A stretch of DNA of 64,000 nt from Demequina sp. NBRC 110057 (GCF_002090175.1 NZ_BBRN01000003.1:744001-808000), one strand, 5' to 3'. Numbered from the stretch's first letter, positions 1 to 9,491 are shown. Numbers and translations are program-made. Notes: generated by a model from the letters alone, not told the origin.

Positions 1-361
1 CGGCGGCCTCCTTCAGCGGTAGCGCGCGGGCATCGGCGAGCGCGGCCGCGCTCTCCGCCTCGCTCGGGCGCCACGTCGGTCTCGCGGGCGTCACCGCGAT
101 CCGCGGAAAGGACTCAGAGCCGGGCCCGACGCCCGCGGGGGCGGTGACCGCCGAAACTTCCCGGCCACGCGACGCCTCGCCACCGACAGCCCGCTCGCCC
201 CCGGGCACGCTGTCGGCCGTCCGCAACCCCGCGACGGCATCGGCCACCACCACGCGGGCCGGGTCAGCGACGGACGCGAGCGCGCCGATTCCCCACCACG
301 CGAGCGCGCCGGCGCACAGCGCGGCGACCGGTGCCGCGACGGGCGCGAGCCACCTCCGCAA
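1..361 (-). CDS. Hypothetical membrane-anchored protein, C-terminus beyond left edge
   Basis: A reading frame is open from a TTG at 361 to the window edge (about 120 codons). The TTG is the first possible start after the tsaD stop and lies 6 bases downstream of it in the same frame, so it is probably translated by coupling to tsaD. Residues about 5-30 form one hydrophobic stretch rich in Ala, Trp and Leu after an Arg-Arg pair, which looks like an uncleaved signal anchor or signal peptide. The rest is Ala/Gly/Ser/Arg-rich and looks disordered. I do not recognise the family and cannot see the functional domain, if any. Codon use matches the neighbours, and the motif GCC GAT GCC is present. The start codon is the least certain part. 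Confidence 0.5.
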   Translation of the reverse strand, partial: MRRWLAPVAAPVAALCAGALAWWGIGALASVADPARVVVADAVAGLRTADSVPGGERAVGGEASRGREVSAVTAPAGVGPGSESFPRIAVTPARPTWRPSEAESAAALADARALPLKEAA

Positions 362-367
362 GGGCGC

Positions 368-1408
368 CTACGCCACCACGCGGGTGAGCGGCATCGACGA
401 GTCGACCCCGTAGCCGAGGTCGGAGGGCGCGAGGCCGCGGCGCACCACGGCAGAGCCGAGGGCGGCGATCATGGCGCCGTTGTCGGTGCAGTAGCGGATG
501 GGCGGGATGCGCACGTCGATCCCGGCCTCTTCGCCACGCCTGGTCGCCATCTCGCGCAGCTGCGAGTTGGCCGAGAAGCCACCGCCGATCACGAGCGTGT
601 CGATGCCGTGCTCGCGGCAGGCGTTGAGCGTCTTCATCACGAGCACGTCGGCGACGGCGTCGGCGAAGGACGCGGCGACGTCGTTGATGGGGATCTCACG
701 GCCGGCGTCCCGCTCGCGCTCGACCCAGCGGGCGACGGCGGTCTTGAGGCCGGAGAAGGAGAAGTCGTAGGCGTGCTTCTCCTGGAACTTGGCGGCGGTG
801 AGCGCCCGCGGGAACGGGATCGCGGTGGGGTCGCCCTCGCGTGCCAGGCGGTCGATGTGCGGGCCGCCGGGGTACGGCAGCTCGAGCAGGCGGCCCACCT
901 TGTCGAACGCCTCGCCCGCGGCATCGTCGAGGGTGTGGCCCAGCTCGGTGACCTGGGTCGCGACGTCGTCGATCTTGAGCAGCGACGTGTGGCCACCGGA
1001 GACGACCAGGGCCATCACCTTCTCGGGGAACTCGCCGTGCACCAGTTCGTCGACGGCGGCGTGGCCGATGACGTGGTTGACCCCGTGCAGAGGCTTGCCG
1101 AGCGCGACGGCGAGCGACTTGGCGGCAGCGTTGCCGACGGTCAGGGAGCCGACAAGGCCGGGGCCCGCGGCGACGGCGATCGCGTCGACGTCGCTGAGCG
1201 TCTTGCCGGCACGGCTGAGCGCCTCCTCGAGCGTCGGCACGAAGGCCTCAAGGTGCGCGCGCGAGGCGACCTCGGGGACGATGCCGCCGAAGCGCGCGTG
1301 CTCGTCCATCGACGACGCGGTGACGTCGACAAGCAGCTCGGTGCCCTGGACGAGCGCCACGCCCGTCTCGTCGCACGTGCTCTCAATGCCCAGTACCAAC
1401 GGATCCAC
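368..1408 (-). CDS. tsaD: tRNA N6-threonylcarbamoyladenosine transferase TsaD
   Basis: TsaD moves the threonylcarbamoyl group from TC-AMP to A37 of ANN-decoding tRNAs in the cytoplasm, working with TsaB and TsaE. The protein begins with the family signature [14 protein letters not shown] and has the metal-binding pair His112/His116 (NHVIGH); the ASKHA fold continues through GGGFSAN near the C-terminus. Length is 346 residues from the GTG chosen here, normal for the family. A longer frame exists upstream to 1462, but the GTG gives the conserved N-terminus and sits 7 bases after a good -10 box, suggesting a leaderless message. Its partners tsaE-tsaB-rimI lie 3 kb away on the same strand, separated by four unrelated genes; they are usually contiguous. 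Confidence 0.95.
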   Translation of the reverse strand: MDPLVLGIESTCDETGVALVQGTELLVDVTASSMDEHARFGGIVPEVASRAHLEAFVPTLEEALSRAGKTLSDVDAIAVAAGPGLVGSLTVGNAAAKSLAVALGKPLHGVNHVIGHAAVDELVHGEFPEKVMALVVSGGHTSLLKIDDVATQVTELGHTLDDAAGEAFDKVGRLLELPYPGGPHIDRLAREGDPTAIPFPRALTAAKFQEKHAYDFSFSGLKTAVARWVERERDAGREIPINDVAASFADAVADVLVMKTLNACREHGIDTLVIGGGFSANSQLREMATRRGEEAGIDVRIPPIRYCTDNGAMIAALGSAVVRRGLAPSDLGYGVDSSMPLTRVVA

Positions 1409-1415
1409 GTCATGG

Positions 1416-1421
1416 AGTCTA
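1416..1421 (-). promoter_or_regulatory. -10 box of a leaderless tsaD promoter
   Basis: TAGACT on the minus strand ends 7 bases before the tsaD GTG, so transcription would start at or next to the start codon. No Shine-Dalgarno sequence is visible. The same spacing is seen before ten other genes in this window. No clear -35 box. Confidence 0.55.
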
Positions 1422-1520
1422 GTTGCCGTCCGTCGCCCCGCACCCCCGCGGTCGATTTCCACTCTTTTAGGCTCTTAGACGCGTCAAATGGATCCAATTG
1501 ACGGTGAGAGGATGGTTGAT

Positions 1521-2120
1521 ATGTCCACCAATTTCGCGATCGACGCCGCCGCGCGCGCGACCCTGTTCACCGACGCCCGCTCCGCCCTGACCTTCGCCGA
1601 GCGCCCCGTCACGATGGACACCGTCCGCGAGGTGTGGGACCTCATCAAGTGGGGACCCACGGCCAACAACACCGTGCCGCTGCGCGTCCTCGCCGCCACG
1701 TCGGAGCCGGCCCGCACCGCCGTCCTCGACGCCGCCGCGGCGGGCAACCGCGACAAGGTCGCCGCCGCTCCCCTGGTGCTCGTGGCCGCACGCGACGAGC
1801 GCTTCCACGACACCTTCGAGATCACGGGAGGATCGGAGACTGCCGCGGCCCGCTTCGAGGCCGACCCCGAGGCGCGCACCCGCTTCTCGCACACCAACAC
1901 GATGCTGCAGACCGGGTACCTGATCCTCGGCCTGCGCGCCGCCGGCCTCGCCGTGCGCCCCGTCGGCGGTTTCGACCGGGCGGCGCTGGACGCGACGCTG
2001 CTCGCCGACTCGTCGTGGAGCTCCGAGCTCCTCCTGCTCGTGGGCTACCCGGCCGACGATCACGGCGCCGGTGACCGCAAGGGCCGCATGGGCGCCGACG
2101 TGGCGGTGCGCGAGGCATGA
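1521..2120 (+). CDS. Nitroreductase-family protein, RutE/HadB-like malonic semialdehyde reductase
   Basis: A 199-residue FMN-dependent oxidoreductase of the RutE/HadB branch of the nitroreductase fold. RutE reduces malonic semialdehyde, a toxic product of uracil breakdown; other members act on enones or nitro compounds, so the substrate here is an inference. The motif KWGPTANNTVPLR (near residue 45) matches the branch's flavin-binding KWGPTSAN region. The ATG at 1521 is chosen because GAGAGG lies 10 bases upstream; an ATG at 1512 is too close to it. Its stop overlaps the DUF3817 gene start by four bases (ATGA), so the two are cotranslated. It is divergent from tsaD. No other uracil-degradation gene is nearby. 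Confidence 0.8.
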   Translation: MSTNFAIDAAARATLFTDARSALTFAERPVTMDTVREVWDLIKWGPTANNTVPLRVLAATSEPARTAVLDAAAAGNRDKVAAAPLVLVAARDERFHDTFEITGGSETAAARFEADPEARTRFSHTNTMLQTGYLILGLRAAGLAVRPVGGFDRAALDATLLADSSWSSELLLLVGYPADDHGAGDRKGRMGADVAVREA

Positions 2121-2464
2121 CCACTCGCCCCGTCACGGCCGCCGGCTCGGGCCGCGCGAGCCTCGCCGGCATCGGCCGCGCCTACGCGATCCTCGCCCTC
2201 GTCGAGGCCATCACCTGGACCGGCCTGCTCATCGGCATGGGCATCAAGTACGGACCCGAGACCACCGAGATGGGGGTCACCATCTTCGGCCCGCTCCACG
2301 GCGTGGCCTTCCTTGCCTACGCGGCCGTCACCGTGGTGGCCGCGGTGCGCCTGCGGTGGGGCCTCGGGGTGACGCTGCTCGCGCTCGTCGCCGCGGTGCC
2401 GCCGCTGACCACCCTGCCGATGGAGGTGTGGCTGCGCCGCACCGGGCGCCTGCAGTCGCGCTAG
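2117..2464 (+). CDS. DUF3817 integral membrane protein
   Basis: A 115-residue membrane protein of the DUF3817 family, common in actinobacteria and of unknown function. It has three hydrophobic segments (about residues 24-44, 55-75 and 82-100), and the first contains the family-like sequence AYAILALVEAITWTGLL. It overlaps the upstream reductase gene by ATGA. Its TAG stop lies inside a CTAG palindrome that also supplies the stop of the convergent SulP gene. The two-gene unit probably shares the promoter in front of the reductase. Confidence 0.8.
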   Translation: MTTRPVTAAGSGRASLAGIGRAYAILALVEAITWTGLLIGMGIKYGPETTEMGVTIFGPLHGVAFLAYAAVTVVAAVRLRWGLGVTLLALVAAVPPLTTLPMEVWLRRTGRLQSR

Positions 2465-3999
2465 GCCTCGCCGAGGTTTCCCGACAGCCGGCTGTGCCTG
2501 GCGGCCGAGTCGGCGTTGAGCCCCACGATCTCGACGGTCTTGCCGCGCGCCTCGTATTTGGTGCGCACCGCGTCGAGCGTCGCGACGGTGGAGGCGTCCC
2601 ACACGTGCGCGTCGGTCATGTCGATGACGATGCGCTCGGGGTCACCCGAGTAATCGAACTGGTAGACGAGGTCGTTCGAGGACGCGAAGAACAACTCGCC
2701 GCGCACCGCGTACACGCGCTCGCCGTCCTCGTCCGATGAGTCGAGCCGCGTCACCGAGGTGAGGTGAGCGACGCGACGTGCGAACAGCACCATGGCGATC
2801 AGCACGCCGACGATGACGCCGTACGCGAGGTTGTGCGTCCAGACGGTCACGACGACCGTCGCGACCATCACGAGGGTCTCCGAGCGAGGCATGCGGCGCA
2901 GGGTCGACGGCCGGATCGAGTGCCAGTCGAACGTGCCGACGGACACCATCACCATGACGGCCACGAGCGCTGCCATCGGCATGATCGCGACGACGTCGCC
3001 GAGCCCCACCACGAGGATCAGCAGGAACACTCCCGCGAGGAACGTCGAGATGCGGGTGCGCGCGCCCGAGGCCTTGACGTTGATCATGGTCTGGCCGATC
3101 ATCGCGCAGCCGCCCATGCCGCCAAAGAACCCGGTCACGACGTTGGCGACGCCCTGACCCCACGCCTCGCGAGTCTTGTTCGAGTGGGTGTCGGTGATGT
3201 CGTCGACCAGCTTGGCGGTCATGAGCGACTCGAGCAGGCCCACGAGCGCCATGGCGAGCGCGTACGGGAACACGATGCGCAGCGTCTCCCACGTCAGCGG
3301 CACGTCGGGGATGAGCAGTTGCGGCAGCGTCTCGGGCAGGGCTCCCTCGTCGCCCACGGTGGGCACGGAGATCCCGGCGATGACCGCTGCGGCGGTGAGC
3401 ACCACGATCGCCACGAGCGGCGCGGGCACCACGGTGGTCCAGCGCGGCAGCAGAGCGATGATGGCGATGCCGATGGCCACCATCGGGTACACGCCCCAGG
3501 GCACGTCGACGAGGTGTGTGACCTGCGACATGAAGATGAGGATGGCGAGGGCGTTGACGAAGCCGACCATGACCGACCGCGGGATGAAGCGCATGAGCCG
3601 CGCCACGCCCGCCACGCCCAGCAGCACCTGCAAGACTCCGGCGACGATCACCGTCGCCACCAGGTAGTCGACGCCGTGGTCGGCGACCACGGGGGCCACC
3701 ACCAGCGCGACGGCGCCGGTGGCCGCGGAGATCATCGCCGGCCGGCCGCCCACGAAGGAGATCGTCACCGCCATCGTGAAGGCGGCGAAGAGGCCGATGC
3801 GCGGGTCGACCCCCGCGATGATCGAGAACGCGATCGCCTCGGGGATCAGTGCGAGCGCGACCACGAGGCCAGCGAGGACCTCGGTGCGCAGGCGCCGGGG
3901 CGAGCGCAGGGCTGCGCGCACGGAGTATGAGGCGTCGGCCTCGGGGGCGCCGCTCACGGGGGAGGGCTCGGGGCGGCGGTCGGCGGGCGCGACGGGCAT
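2461..3999 (-). CDS. SulP-family anion transporter with C-terminal STAS domain
   Basis: A 512-residue SLC26/SulP inner-membrane permease, predicted to take up sulfate, bicarbonate or a related anion. An N-terminal cytoplasmic stretch rich in Pro is followed by ten or more membrane helices (about residues 40-400), including the SulP-type sequence LVVALALIPEAIAFSIIAGV. The C-terminus (about 415-512) is a STAS domain, with IVIDMTDAHVWDAS as its core strand-helix. ATG 3999 is preferred because GAGG lies 6 bases upstream; ATG 4011 is an alternative. It is divergent from a MerR regulator 88 bases away, a likely control pair. The substrate cannot be read from sequence. Confidence 0.9.
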   Translation of the reverse strand: MPVAPADRRPEPSPVSGAPEADASYSVRAALRSPRRLRTEVLAGLVVALALIPEAIAFSIIAGVDPRIGLFAAFTMAVTISFVGGRPAMISAATGAVALVVAPVVADHGVDYLVATVIVAGVLQVLLGVAGVARLMRFIPRSVMVGFVNALAILIFMSQVTHLVDVPWGVYPMVAIGIAIIALLPRWTTVVPAPLVAIVVLTAAAVIAGISVPTVGDEGALPETLPQLLIPDVPLTWETLRIVFPYALAMALVGLLESLMTAKLVDDITDTHSNKTREAWGQGVANVVTGFFGGMGGCAMIGQTMINVKASGARTRISTFLAGVFLLILVVGLGDVVAIMPMAALVAVMVMVSVGTFDWHSIRPSTLRRMPRSETLVMVATVVVTVWTHNLAYGVIVGVLIAMVLFARRVAHLTSVTRLDSSDEDGERVYAVRGELFFASSNDLVYQFDYSGDPERIVIDMTDAHVWDASTVATLDAVRTKYEARGKTVEIVGLNADSAARHSRLSGNLGEA

Positions 4000-4087
4000 G
4001 GGTGTCCTCATGACGATGGCGGGGGGCGCACAGAACTCTACCGCGACGTGAGGGTTGGGGACCACGCCCGTCTGGGAAGATGGCCCC

Positions 4088-4468
4088 ATGACCGCCGCCA
4101 CCCATCACATCGGCGCCGTGGCCGAGCGCACCGGCCTGTCCCTGCGCTCCCTGCGCCACTGGGAGGAGGTGGGCCTCATCACTCCCTCCGCGCGCACCGA
4201 GGGCGGCTTCCGTCTCTACACGGAGGAGGACATCGACCGCATCCTGCTGGTGCGCCGCATGAAGCCGCTCGGCTACTCGCTGGAGGAGATGGGCGCGCTC
4301 ATCGCGCTGTCGGAGGAGATCGACGCGGGGGCCGATGCGGTGGGCAGGCTGGAGGAGCTGCTCGCCGACGCGACGCAGCGCCGCGAGAAGCTGCGCCGCA
4401 CCCTTGACATGGCGGACGAGTTCATCGCGATCCTCGAGTCACGGCGAGCCGATGCCAGGGACGCGTGA
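4088..4468 (+). CDS. MerR-family transcriptional regulator
   Basis: A 126-residue DNA-binding regulator. Residues 8-75 form the winged-helix MerR domain (GAVAERTGLSLRSLRHWEEVGL, then the GGFRLY wing), followed by a dimerisation coiled coil (about 80-120). There is no C-terminal effector-binding domain and no Cys cluster, so it is not recognisable as a metal sensor. A GAAGAT box ends 6 bases before the ATG, suggesting a leaderless message. Divergent placement next to the SulP gene suggests it controls that transporter and itself; this is inference from position. Its TGA stop abuts the rimI stop in the palindrome TGATCA. Confidence 0.88.
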   Translation: MTAATHHIGAVAERTGLSLRSLRHWEEVGLITPSARTEGGFRLYTEEDIDRILLVRRMKPLGYSLEEMGALIALSEEIDAGADAVGRLEELLADATQRREKLRRTLDMADEFIAILESRRADARDA

Positions 4469-4951
4469 TCAGTCCCGCAGCCGCAGCCGCATGACGAGCG
4501 CGTCGAGGCCCTCCGGCTGGTAGTACCGGGGACGCACCCTCACGTCCTCGAAGCCGTACGCGCGGTACAGCGCCAGCGCGGCGGTGTTGGTGGTCGCCAC
4601 CTCGAGCCATGCATCGGGCGCACCGAGCCGCCTGGCCTCCGCCAGGAAGTCCCCCATCACCACGCGCGCCAGCCCGCGCCGGCGCGCCTCGGGGGCGATC
4701 GCGAGGTTCATGAGGTGGAACGCGTCCCCCTCGAAGCCGTACACCGCGTAACCCGCGAGCGTCCCGTCGACCTCGACCCCTCGCCAACGCGAGAAGCCGT
4801 GAAGGAAGTCCTCGCGGATGAGCGACGGTGACCAGGCCGCCAGGCCGAAGATCTCCACCTCGCGCTGCGCCACCCAGTCGAGGTCGGCCTCGGTGAGGTC
4901 ACGCAGGGAGACGAGTCCCTCGTCCTCGGGCGTCGTGCCCGCGTCGAACAT
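4469..4951 (-). CDS. rimI: Ribosomal-protein-alanine acetyltransferase RimI (GNAT)
   Basis: A 160-residue GNAT-fold N-acetyltransferase. The acetyl-CoA loop RRGLA is at residues 91-95, and the C-terminal part has NTAALALYRAYGFE, typical of RimI. RimI acetylates the N-terminal Ala of S18 in enteric bacteria; in actinobacteria the enzyme encoded beside tsaB/tsaD may have wider targets. The start at 4951 is 4 bases after the tsaB stop; longer upstream frames merely run antisense-free through tsaB in another frame. It is the last gene of glmS-acpS-alr-tsaE-tsaB-rimI here, because tsaD is displaced. Confidence 0.9.
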   Translation of the reverse strand: MFDAGTTPEDEGLVSLRDLTEADLDWVAQREVEIFGLAAWSPSLIREDFLHGFSRWRGVEVDGTLAGYAVYGFEGDAFHLMNLAIAPEARRRGLARVVMGDFLAEARRLGAPDAWLEVATTNTAALALYRAYGFEDVRVRPRYYQPEGLDALVMRLRLRD

Positions 4952-4955
4952 GGGC

Positions 4956-5567
4956 TCAGGCGCCGGGGACGCCGTGCACGTCGGGGCGGCGCAGGTATAG
5001 CGGCTCCAACGGAAGGTCCGCGCCGGCCGCGAGGGAACGCACCGCGACGCGGGCCAGCCATGCGGGATCCACGTCGCCACCCTCGGCGGCGGGGAAGGCC
5101 TCGGGGTACAGCAGGGCTCCGCGGCCAATGACGGCGCCGGTCGCGTTCACGTCGGCGGGGGCCGCGACCGCGGGCCCGTCGAGGCGCTCGCCATCACGGT
5201 AGGAGGCCCAGTAGACCTCCTTGCGGCGCGCATCGGCGACCACGGTGACCTCACCGCCGTGCGCGGCCGCGAGCGCGTCGAGCGAGCACACGCCGTGCAC
5301 CGGCACGCCCCAGGCGAACCCGAGGGTGCGCGCCGAGACGAGGCCCACGCGCAGCCCGGTGAAGGGCGCGGGGCCGGTGCCCACGACGATCCGCGTGATG
5401 TCGGCCCCGGTGGCGCCTGCATCGGCAAGCACGTGCTCCACGAAGCCGCTCAGCAGCTCGGCGTGACCACGCGGGGCGAACTCGGCGCGCTCGGCGAGGA
5501 CCGCATCGGCCCCCTCGTCGTACAGCGCGACGGACACGGAGGCGGAGGTGTCGATGGCGAGGATCAC
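4956..5567 (-). CDS. tsaB: tRNA threonylcarbamoyladenosine biosynthesis protein TsaB
   Basis: TsaB is the inactive paralogue of TsaD that scaffolds the TsaD-TsaE complex for t6A37 synthesis. The 203-residue product starts ILAIDTSASVSVAL and contains GTGPAPFTGLRVGL, both diagnostic. GTG 5567 is chosen because it gives the conserved N-terminus and lies 10 bases after the tsaE stop; the open frame upstream to 5930 runs inside tsaE. It is shorter than enterobacterial TsaB (about 230 residues) but normal for actinobacteria. Confidence 0.93.
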   Translation of the reverse strand: MILAIDTSASVSVALYDEGADAVLAERAEFAPRGHAELLSGFVEHVLADAGATGADITRIVVGTGPAPFTGLRVGLVSARTLGFAWGVPVHGVCSLDALAAAHGGEVTVVADARRKEVYWASYRDGERLDGPAVAAPADVNATGAVIGRGALLYPEAFPAAEGGDVDPAWLARVAVRSLAAGADLPLEPLYLRRPDVHGVPGA

Positions 5568-5577
5568 GGCGTCCAGC

Positions 5578-6075
5578 CTAGTTCGCGGCGAGCGCGACGT
5601 CCGACCAGCGCGGGCCGTGACCCACCACGCGCACCTCGCGCACGCCCACGTCGGGGTTCGCGAGGTCCACGTCTCCCCCACGCTCGCGCGTGAGGGTGAG
5701 GTGCAGGCGGTCCTCGGCGAGCTGCTCGGCCTTGTCCTCGCCCCACTCGACCACCGTGATGGAGTCCTCGAGCGTCGAGTCGAGGTCGAGGTCGTCGAGC
5801 TCGGCGAGCGATCCCAGGCGATAGGCGTCGACGTGGATGAGGCCGGGCCCGCCCACCTCGGACGGGTGGGTGCGGGCGATGATGAACGTGGGGCTCGCGA
5901 CGGGGCCGCGCACGCCGATGGCGTCGCCAAGCCCCTGCGTGAACGTGGTCTTGCCAGCGCCGAGGTCGCCGCTCAGGATGAGCAGGTCGCCCGGGCGCAG
6001 CAGCGGCGCGATCTGCTCCGACGCGAAGGCCCGCATGGCCTCGGCATCGGGGACGGTGACGGTGGCGTCGATCAT
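5578..6075 (-). CDS. tsaE: tRNA threonylcarbamoyladenosine biosynthesis ATPase TsaE
   Basis: TsaE is the P-loop ATPase of the t6A complex. The 165-residue protein has the Walker A motif GDLGAGKTT at residues 36-44, the SPTF switch-like motif and the DAYRL region. A good ribosome binding site (AAGGAGA) precedes ATG 6075. The start overlaps the alr stop by four bases (ATGA), so alr and tsaE are coupled. This arrangement, alr followed by tsaE, tsaB and rimI, is widespread in actinobacteria. Confidence 0.95.
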   Translation of the reverse strand: MIDATVTVPDAEAMRAFASEQIAPLLRPGDLLILSGDLGAGKTTFTQGLGDAIGVRGPVASPTFIIARTHPSEVGGPGLIHVDAYRLGSLAELDDLDLDSTLEDSITVVEWGEDKAEQLAEDRLHLTLTRERGGDVDLANPDVGVREVRVVGHGPRWSDVALAAN

Positions 6076-7181
6076 GCGCTCTCCTTGGGTCGCAGCCCGC
6101 CGAAGCGGCACACGACCTCGTAGTTGATGGTGTCGGCGGCCTCTGCCCAGTCGGTGGCGGTCGGGCCATCGGGGCCGATGAGGGTGGCGACGTCTCCCTC
6201 GCGTACCTCGGTGGCGGGCCCGAGGTCGACGACGAACTGGTCCATGCAGACCCTGCCGGCGATCGTGTAGCGGCGCCCGCGGATCTCCACCTCGGCGCGG
6301 TTACCCGCGGCGCGGAACACTCCGTCCGCGTAGCCCGCGCTGATGAGCCCGAGGGTGGTCGGGAACGGCGTCACGTACTGGTGGGCGTAGCTCACTCCCT
6401 GCCCGGCGGGCACGTCCTTGACGAGCACCACCGTCGACCGCACCGCCATGGCGGGACGCAGGCCAAAGGCGGCGCCGGCGGGGTCCTCGATGGGCGGCAA
6501 CCCGTACAGGGCGATGCCGGGGCGGACCAGGTCGAAGTGAAGCTCGGGGCGGGTGAGAGTGCAGGCGGAGTTCGCGAGGTGGCGCACCTCGAGCTCGATG
6601 CCGCGCTCGCCGATGAGCATGAGCGCGCTGCGGAAGGTGTCCGCCTGGAGGTCGATGGTCTCGTGGCCGGGCTGATCCGCCCAGGCGAGGTGCGACCATG
6701 CGCCCACCAGGCGCACCAGCCCCTCGGCCTGCGCGGCGATCGCGAGGTCAAGCAGCCCGGGGAGGTCGTGAAGGGTGACGCCCTCGCGCCCCAGCCCCGT
6801 GTCGACAGCGAGGTGGATGCGGGCGGGACGGGTGAGGTCGCGCGCGGCGGCGATCACTGCCCCCAGCACCTCGGGAGAGGACACCGACATGTCGACGTCG
6901 GCGGCGATGAGCGCGCGCGCCGGCACCTCGGTGCCGAACAGCCACGTGAAGATCCGGCCGGTGTCGCCTCCGGCGCGCAGCGCGAGAGCCTCGCCCGGCT
7001 GAGCGACTCCGAGCCAGGCGGCTCCGCCCGCGCGGGCCGCCGCGGCGGCCGGCAGCAGGCCGTGCCCGTAGGCATCGGCCTTCACCACGGCCATCACCGC
7101 GGCGCCCTCGGCCATGCCGCGCAGGACCTCGACGTTGTGGGTGATCGCGTCGTAGTCGATGCTGACCTCTAGCGCGCTCAT
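6072..7181 (-). CDS. alr: Alanine racemase
   Basis: Alanine racemase interconverts L- and D-alanine to supply peptidoglycan precursors; it is a cytoplasmic PLP enzyme. The 369-residue protein has the PLP lysine at Lys34 in [10 protein letters not shown], an N-terminal TIM barrel and a C-terminal beta domain carrying the GVSYAHQY motif with a candidate catalytic Tyr. Start and stop both overlap neighbours by four bases (acpS before, tsaE after), indicating a tightly coupled operon. D-cycloserine would be the classic inhibitor of this family. Confidence 0.97.
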   Translation of the reverse strand: MSALEVSIDYDAITHNVEVLRGMAEGAAVMAVVKADAYGHGLLPAAAAARAGGAAWLGVAQPGEALALRAGGDTGRIFTWLFGTEVPARALIAADVDMSVSSPEVLGAVIAAARDLTRPARIHLAVDTGLGREGVTLHDLPGLLDLAIAAQAEGLVRLVGAWSHLAWADQPGHETIDLQADTFRSALMLIGERGIELEVRHLANSACTLTRPELHFDLVRPGIALYGLPPIEDPAGAAFGLRPAMAVRSTVVLVKDVPAGQGVSYAHQYVTPFPTTLGLISAGYADGVFRAAGNRAEVEIRGRRYTIAGRVCMDQFVVDLGPATEVREGDVATLIGPDGPTATDWAEAADTINYEVVCRFGGLRPKESA

Positions 7182-7537
7182 CGGTCTCCTTCCGCGACGA
7201 CGACGGCCGACGCGATCCCCGCGTCGTGCGACAGCGACAGGTGAAGGTGGGTGATCCCCAGCTCCTCGGCACGGGCCGCCACGGTGCCGCGCATCGTCAT
7301 GACGGGACGCCCCGACTCCTCGCGCAGCACCTCGGCATCGTGCCAGTGCAGGCCCGCAGGTGCCCCCAGGGCCTTCGCGAGCGCCTCCTTCGCGGCCCAG
7401 CGCGCCGCGAGCGAATGCGTACCGAGCGTGCGCTCCCCCGGGGTGAACACGCGCTCGACGAACGAGGGCGAGCGCTCGAGGGTGGCCTCGAATCGCGCGA
7501 TCTCGACGACGTCGATGCCGAGCCCCAGGACCGCCAT
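7178..7537 (-). CDS. acpS: Holo-[acyl-carrier-protein] synthase
   Basis: AcpS transfers 4'-phosphopantetheine from CoA to the acyl carrier protein. The 119-residue protein shows the two Mg/CoA motifs [11 protein letters not shown] (near residue 7) and [12 protein letters not shown] (near residue 55). ATG 7537 shares one base with the glmS stop (TGATG); a GTG one codon upstream is also possible. Clustering of acpS with glmS and alr is common in actinobacteria and groups envelope-precursor functions. Confidence 0.95.
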   Translation of the reverse strand: MAVLGLGIDVVEIARFEATLERSPSFVERVFTPGERTLGTHSLAARWAAKEALAKALGAPAGLHWHDAEVLREESGRPVMTMRGTVAARAEELGITHLHLSLSHDAGIASAVVVAEGDR

Positions 7538-9402
7538 CACTCGACCGTGACGGACTTTGCGAGGTTGCGCGGCTGGTCCACGTCGTAGCCCTTGGCGGCC
7601 GCGAGCTCGTGGGCGAAGATCTGCAGCGGGATCACCGACAGCAGCGGCGTCATGAGCACGGGGGCGCTCGGGACGAAGAACACGTGAGCCGCATGGTCGG
7701 CGGCGACGGTGTCGCCCTCCTCGGCGATCACCAGCGTGCGCGCGCCGCGCGCCCTGACCTCCTGGACGTTCGACAGCACCTTGGAGTGCAGCGACTCGCG
7801 CCCCCGCGGGCTGGGGACCACCACGAACACCGGCTGGTCCTGCTCCACGAGCGCGATGGGCCCGTGCTTGAGCTCCCCCGCCGCGAAGCCCTCGGCGTGG
7901 ATGTAGGCCAACTCCTTGAGCTTGAGCGCTCCCTCGAGGGCCACGGGGAAGCCCACGTGGCGGCCGAGGAAGAGCACCGTGCGCTCGTCGGCCATGGAAC
8001 GCGCTACCTCGCGGATGGGTGCCGACGTGTCGAGGACCCGCTGAATCTTCGCGGGGATCGCGTCGAGCTCGGCGAGCAGCGCGTCGATCTCGTCGGGGAA
8101 CTTGTTACCGCGCAGCTCCGCCAGGTAGATGCCCAGCAGGTAGCCGGCGGTGATCTGCGCGAGGAACGCCTTGGTGGAGGCCACAGCGATCTCGGGGCCG
8201 GCGCGCGTGTAGAGCACGGCATCGGCCTCGCGGGCGATGGTGGAACCCTGGGCGTTGACGATGCCGATGACGGTCGCGCCCTGCTGCTGCGCGTGACGCA
8301 CGGCCATGATCGTGTCCATCGTCTCGCCCGACTGGCTCACGGCCACCACGAGCGTCTTCACGGACACGATGGGGTCGCGGTAGCGGAACTCGTGCGACAG
8401 CTCGACCTCGACGGGGATGCGCGTCCAGTGCTCGATCGCGTAGCGCGCCACCTGGCCCGCATACGAGGCGGTGCCGCACGCGATGATGATGATCTTGTCG
8501 ATCGACTTGAGGATGTACTCGTCGACCATCCCCTCGTCCAGCTTGAGGCGACCGCGATCGTCGAGCCTGCCGCGCAGCGTGTCGGCCACGGCGGCGGGCT
8601 GGTCGTAAATCTCCTTCTCCATGAAGGTGGCGAAGCCGCCCTTCTCCGCCGCTGACGCGTCCCAGTCGACGTGGTACGGCTCGCGCTCCACCACCTCGCC
8701 GCGCGCGTCAGTCACCACCACCTCGTCGGGCGTGATGACCACGACCTCGTCCTGGCCCAGCTCGAGCGCGGTGCGGGTGTGCTCGATGAACGCGACCACG
8801 TCGGAGCCGAGGAAGTTCTCACCCTCGCCCAGGCCCACCACGAGCGGCGAGTTGCGGCGTGCGCCGACCACGACGTCGGGCTCGCGCGCGTCGACGGCGA
8901 GGAGGGTGAACGCGCCCTCGAGGCGGCGCGCGGCGGCGCGCATGGCGTCGGGGAGGCTGAGGCCGGCGTCGACGAGCGATCCGAGCAGGTGGCCGGCGAC
9001 CTCCGTGTCGGTGTCGGAGATGAAGTCGATGCCCTGCGCAGCGAGCTCGGCACGCAGCTCGCCGTGGTTCTCGATGATGCCGTTGTGGATGATCGCGATG
9101 CGTCCACCGAGCGCCAGGTGCGGGTGCGCGTTGGCGTCGGTGGGGGCGCCGTGCGTCGCCCAGCGCGTGTGACCGATCGCGGCCGATGCCGCGGGCAGCG
9201 GGGTCTCGGCGATCGCCTTGGCGAGCCGCTCGAGCTTTCCGGCCTTCTTGGCCGTCGCGACCCGTTCGCGGTCCTCGGCCACCAGCGCGATTCCCGCGGA
9301 GTCGTAGCCCCGGTACTCGAGGCGGGCAAGGCCACCCATGACGACACCCTGCGCGCGGTCCCCCGCCGCGCCGGCGCCCACATATCCGACGATTCCGCAC
9401 AT
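7537..9402 (-). CDS. glmS: Glutamine-fructose-6-phosphate aminotransferase (isomerizing)
   Basis: GlmS makes glucosamine-6-phosphate from fructose-6-phosphate and glutamine, the first step to UDP-GlcNAc. The 621-residue enzyme starts MCGIVGYVG; Cys2 becomes the N-terminal nucleophile of the glutaminase domain (residues 1-230). Two SIS sugar-isomerase domains follow, with SQSGETMDT and SSHEF-like motifs, and the C-terminus ends in the conserved [11 protein letters not shown] 9402 is required for the Cys to be exposed; a GTG two codons earlier is therefore rejected. No glmS ribozyme is visible in the 89-base spacer to divergent coaA. glmM, the next pathway enzyme, is at 12.3-13.7 kb. Confidence 0.97.
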   Translation of the reverse strand: MCGIVGYVGAGAAGDRAQGVVMGGLARLEYRGYDSAGIALVAEDRERVATAKKAGKLERLAKAIAETPLPAASAAIGHTRWATHGAPTDANAHPHLALGGRIAIIHNGIIENHGELRAELAAQGIDFISDTDTEVAGHLLGSLVDAGLSLPDAMRAAARRLEGAFTLLAVDAREPDVVVGARRNSPLVVGLGEGENFLGSDVVAFIEHTRTALELGQDEVVVITPDEVVVTDARGEVVEREPYHVDWDASAAEKGGFATFMEKEIYDQPAAVADTLRGRLDDRGRLKLDEGMVDEYILKSIDKIIIIACGTASYAGQVARYAIEHWTRIPVEVELSHEFRYRDPIVSVKTLVVAVSQSGETMDTIMAVRHAQQQGATVIGIVNAQGSTIAREADAVLYTRAGPEIAVASTKAFLAQITAGYLLGIYLAELRGNKFPDEIDALLAELDAIPAKIQRVLDTSAPIREVARSMADERTVLFLGRHVGFPVALEGALKLKELAYIHAEGFAAGELKHGPIALVEQDQPVFVVVPSPRGRESLHSKVLSNVQEVRARGARTLVIAEEGDTVAADHAAHVFFVPSAPVLMTPLLSVIPLQIFAHELAAAKGYDVDQPRNLAKSVTVE

Positions 9403-9479
9403 GGGCACGAGTGTACGGCGGCGGCGCCCGCGTACCGGCCCTGCCAGGCACCGCGCGCCGCGTGGGCGCGCCGATGCGG

Positions 9480-9485
9480 AACAAT
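9480..9485 (+). promoter_or_regulatory. -10 box of a leaderless coaA promoter
   Basis: AACAAT ends 6 bases before the coaA GTG. A GGAGG lies between them but is only one base from the start codon, too close to act as a Shine-Dalgarno sequence. This supports a leaderless transcript. Confidence 0.5.
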
Positions 9486-9491
9486 GGAGGC

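Noticed and set aside
4034..4040. TAGAGT as a -10 for the SulP gene
   Set aside because: No acceptable -35 and a start codon 35 bases away with its own ribosome binding site; too weak to list.
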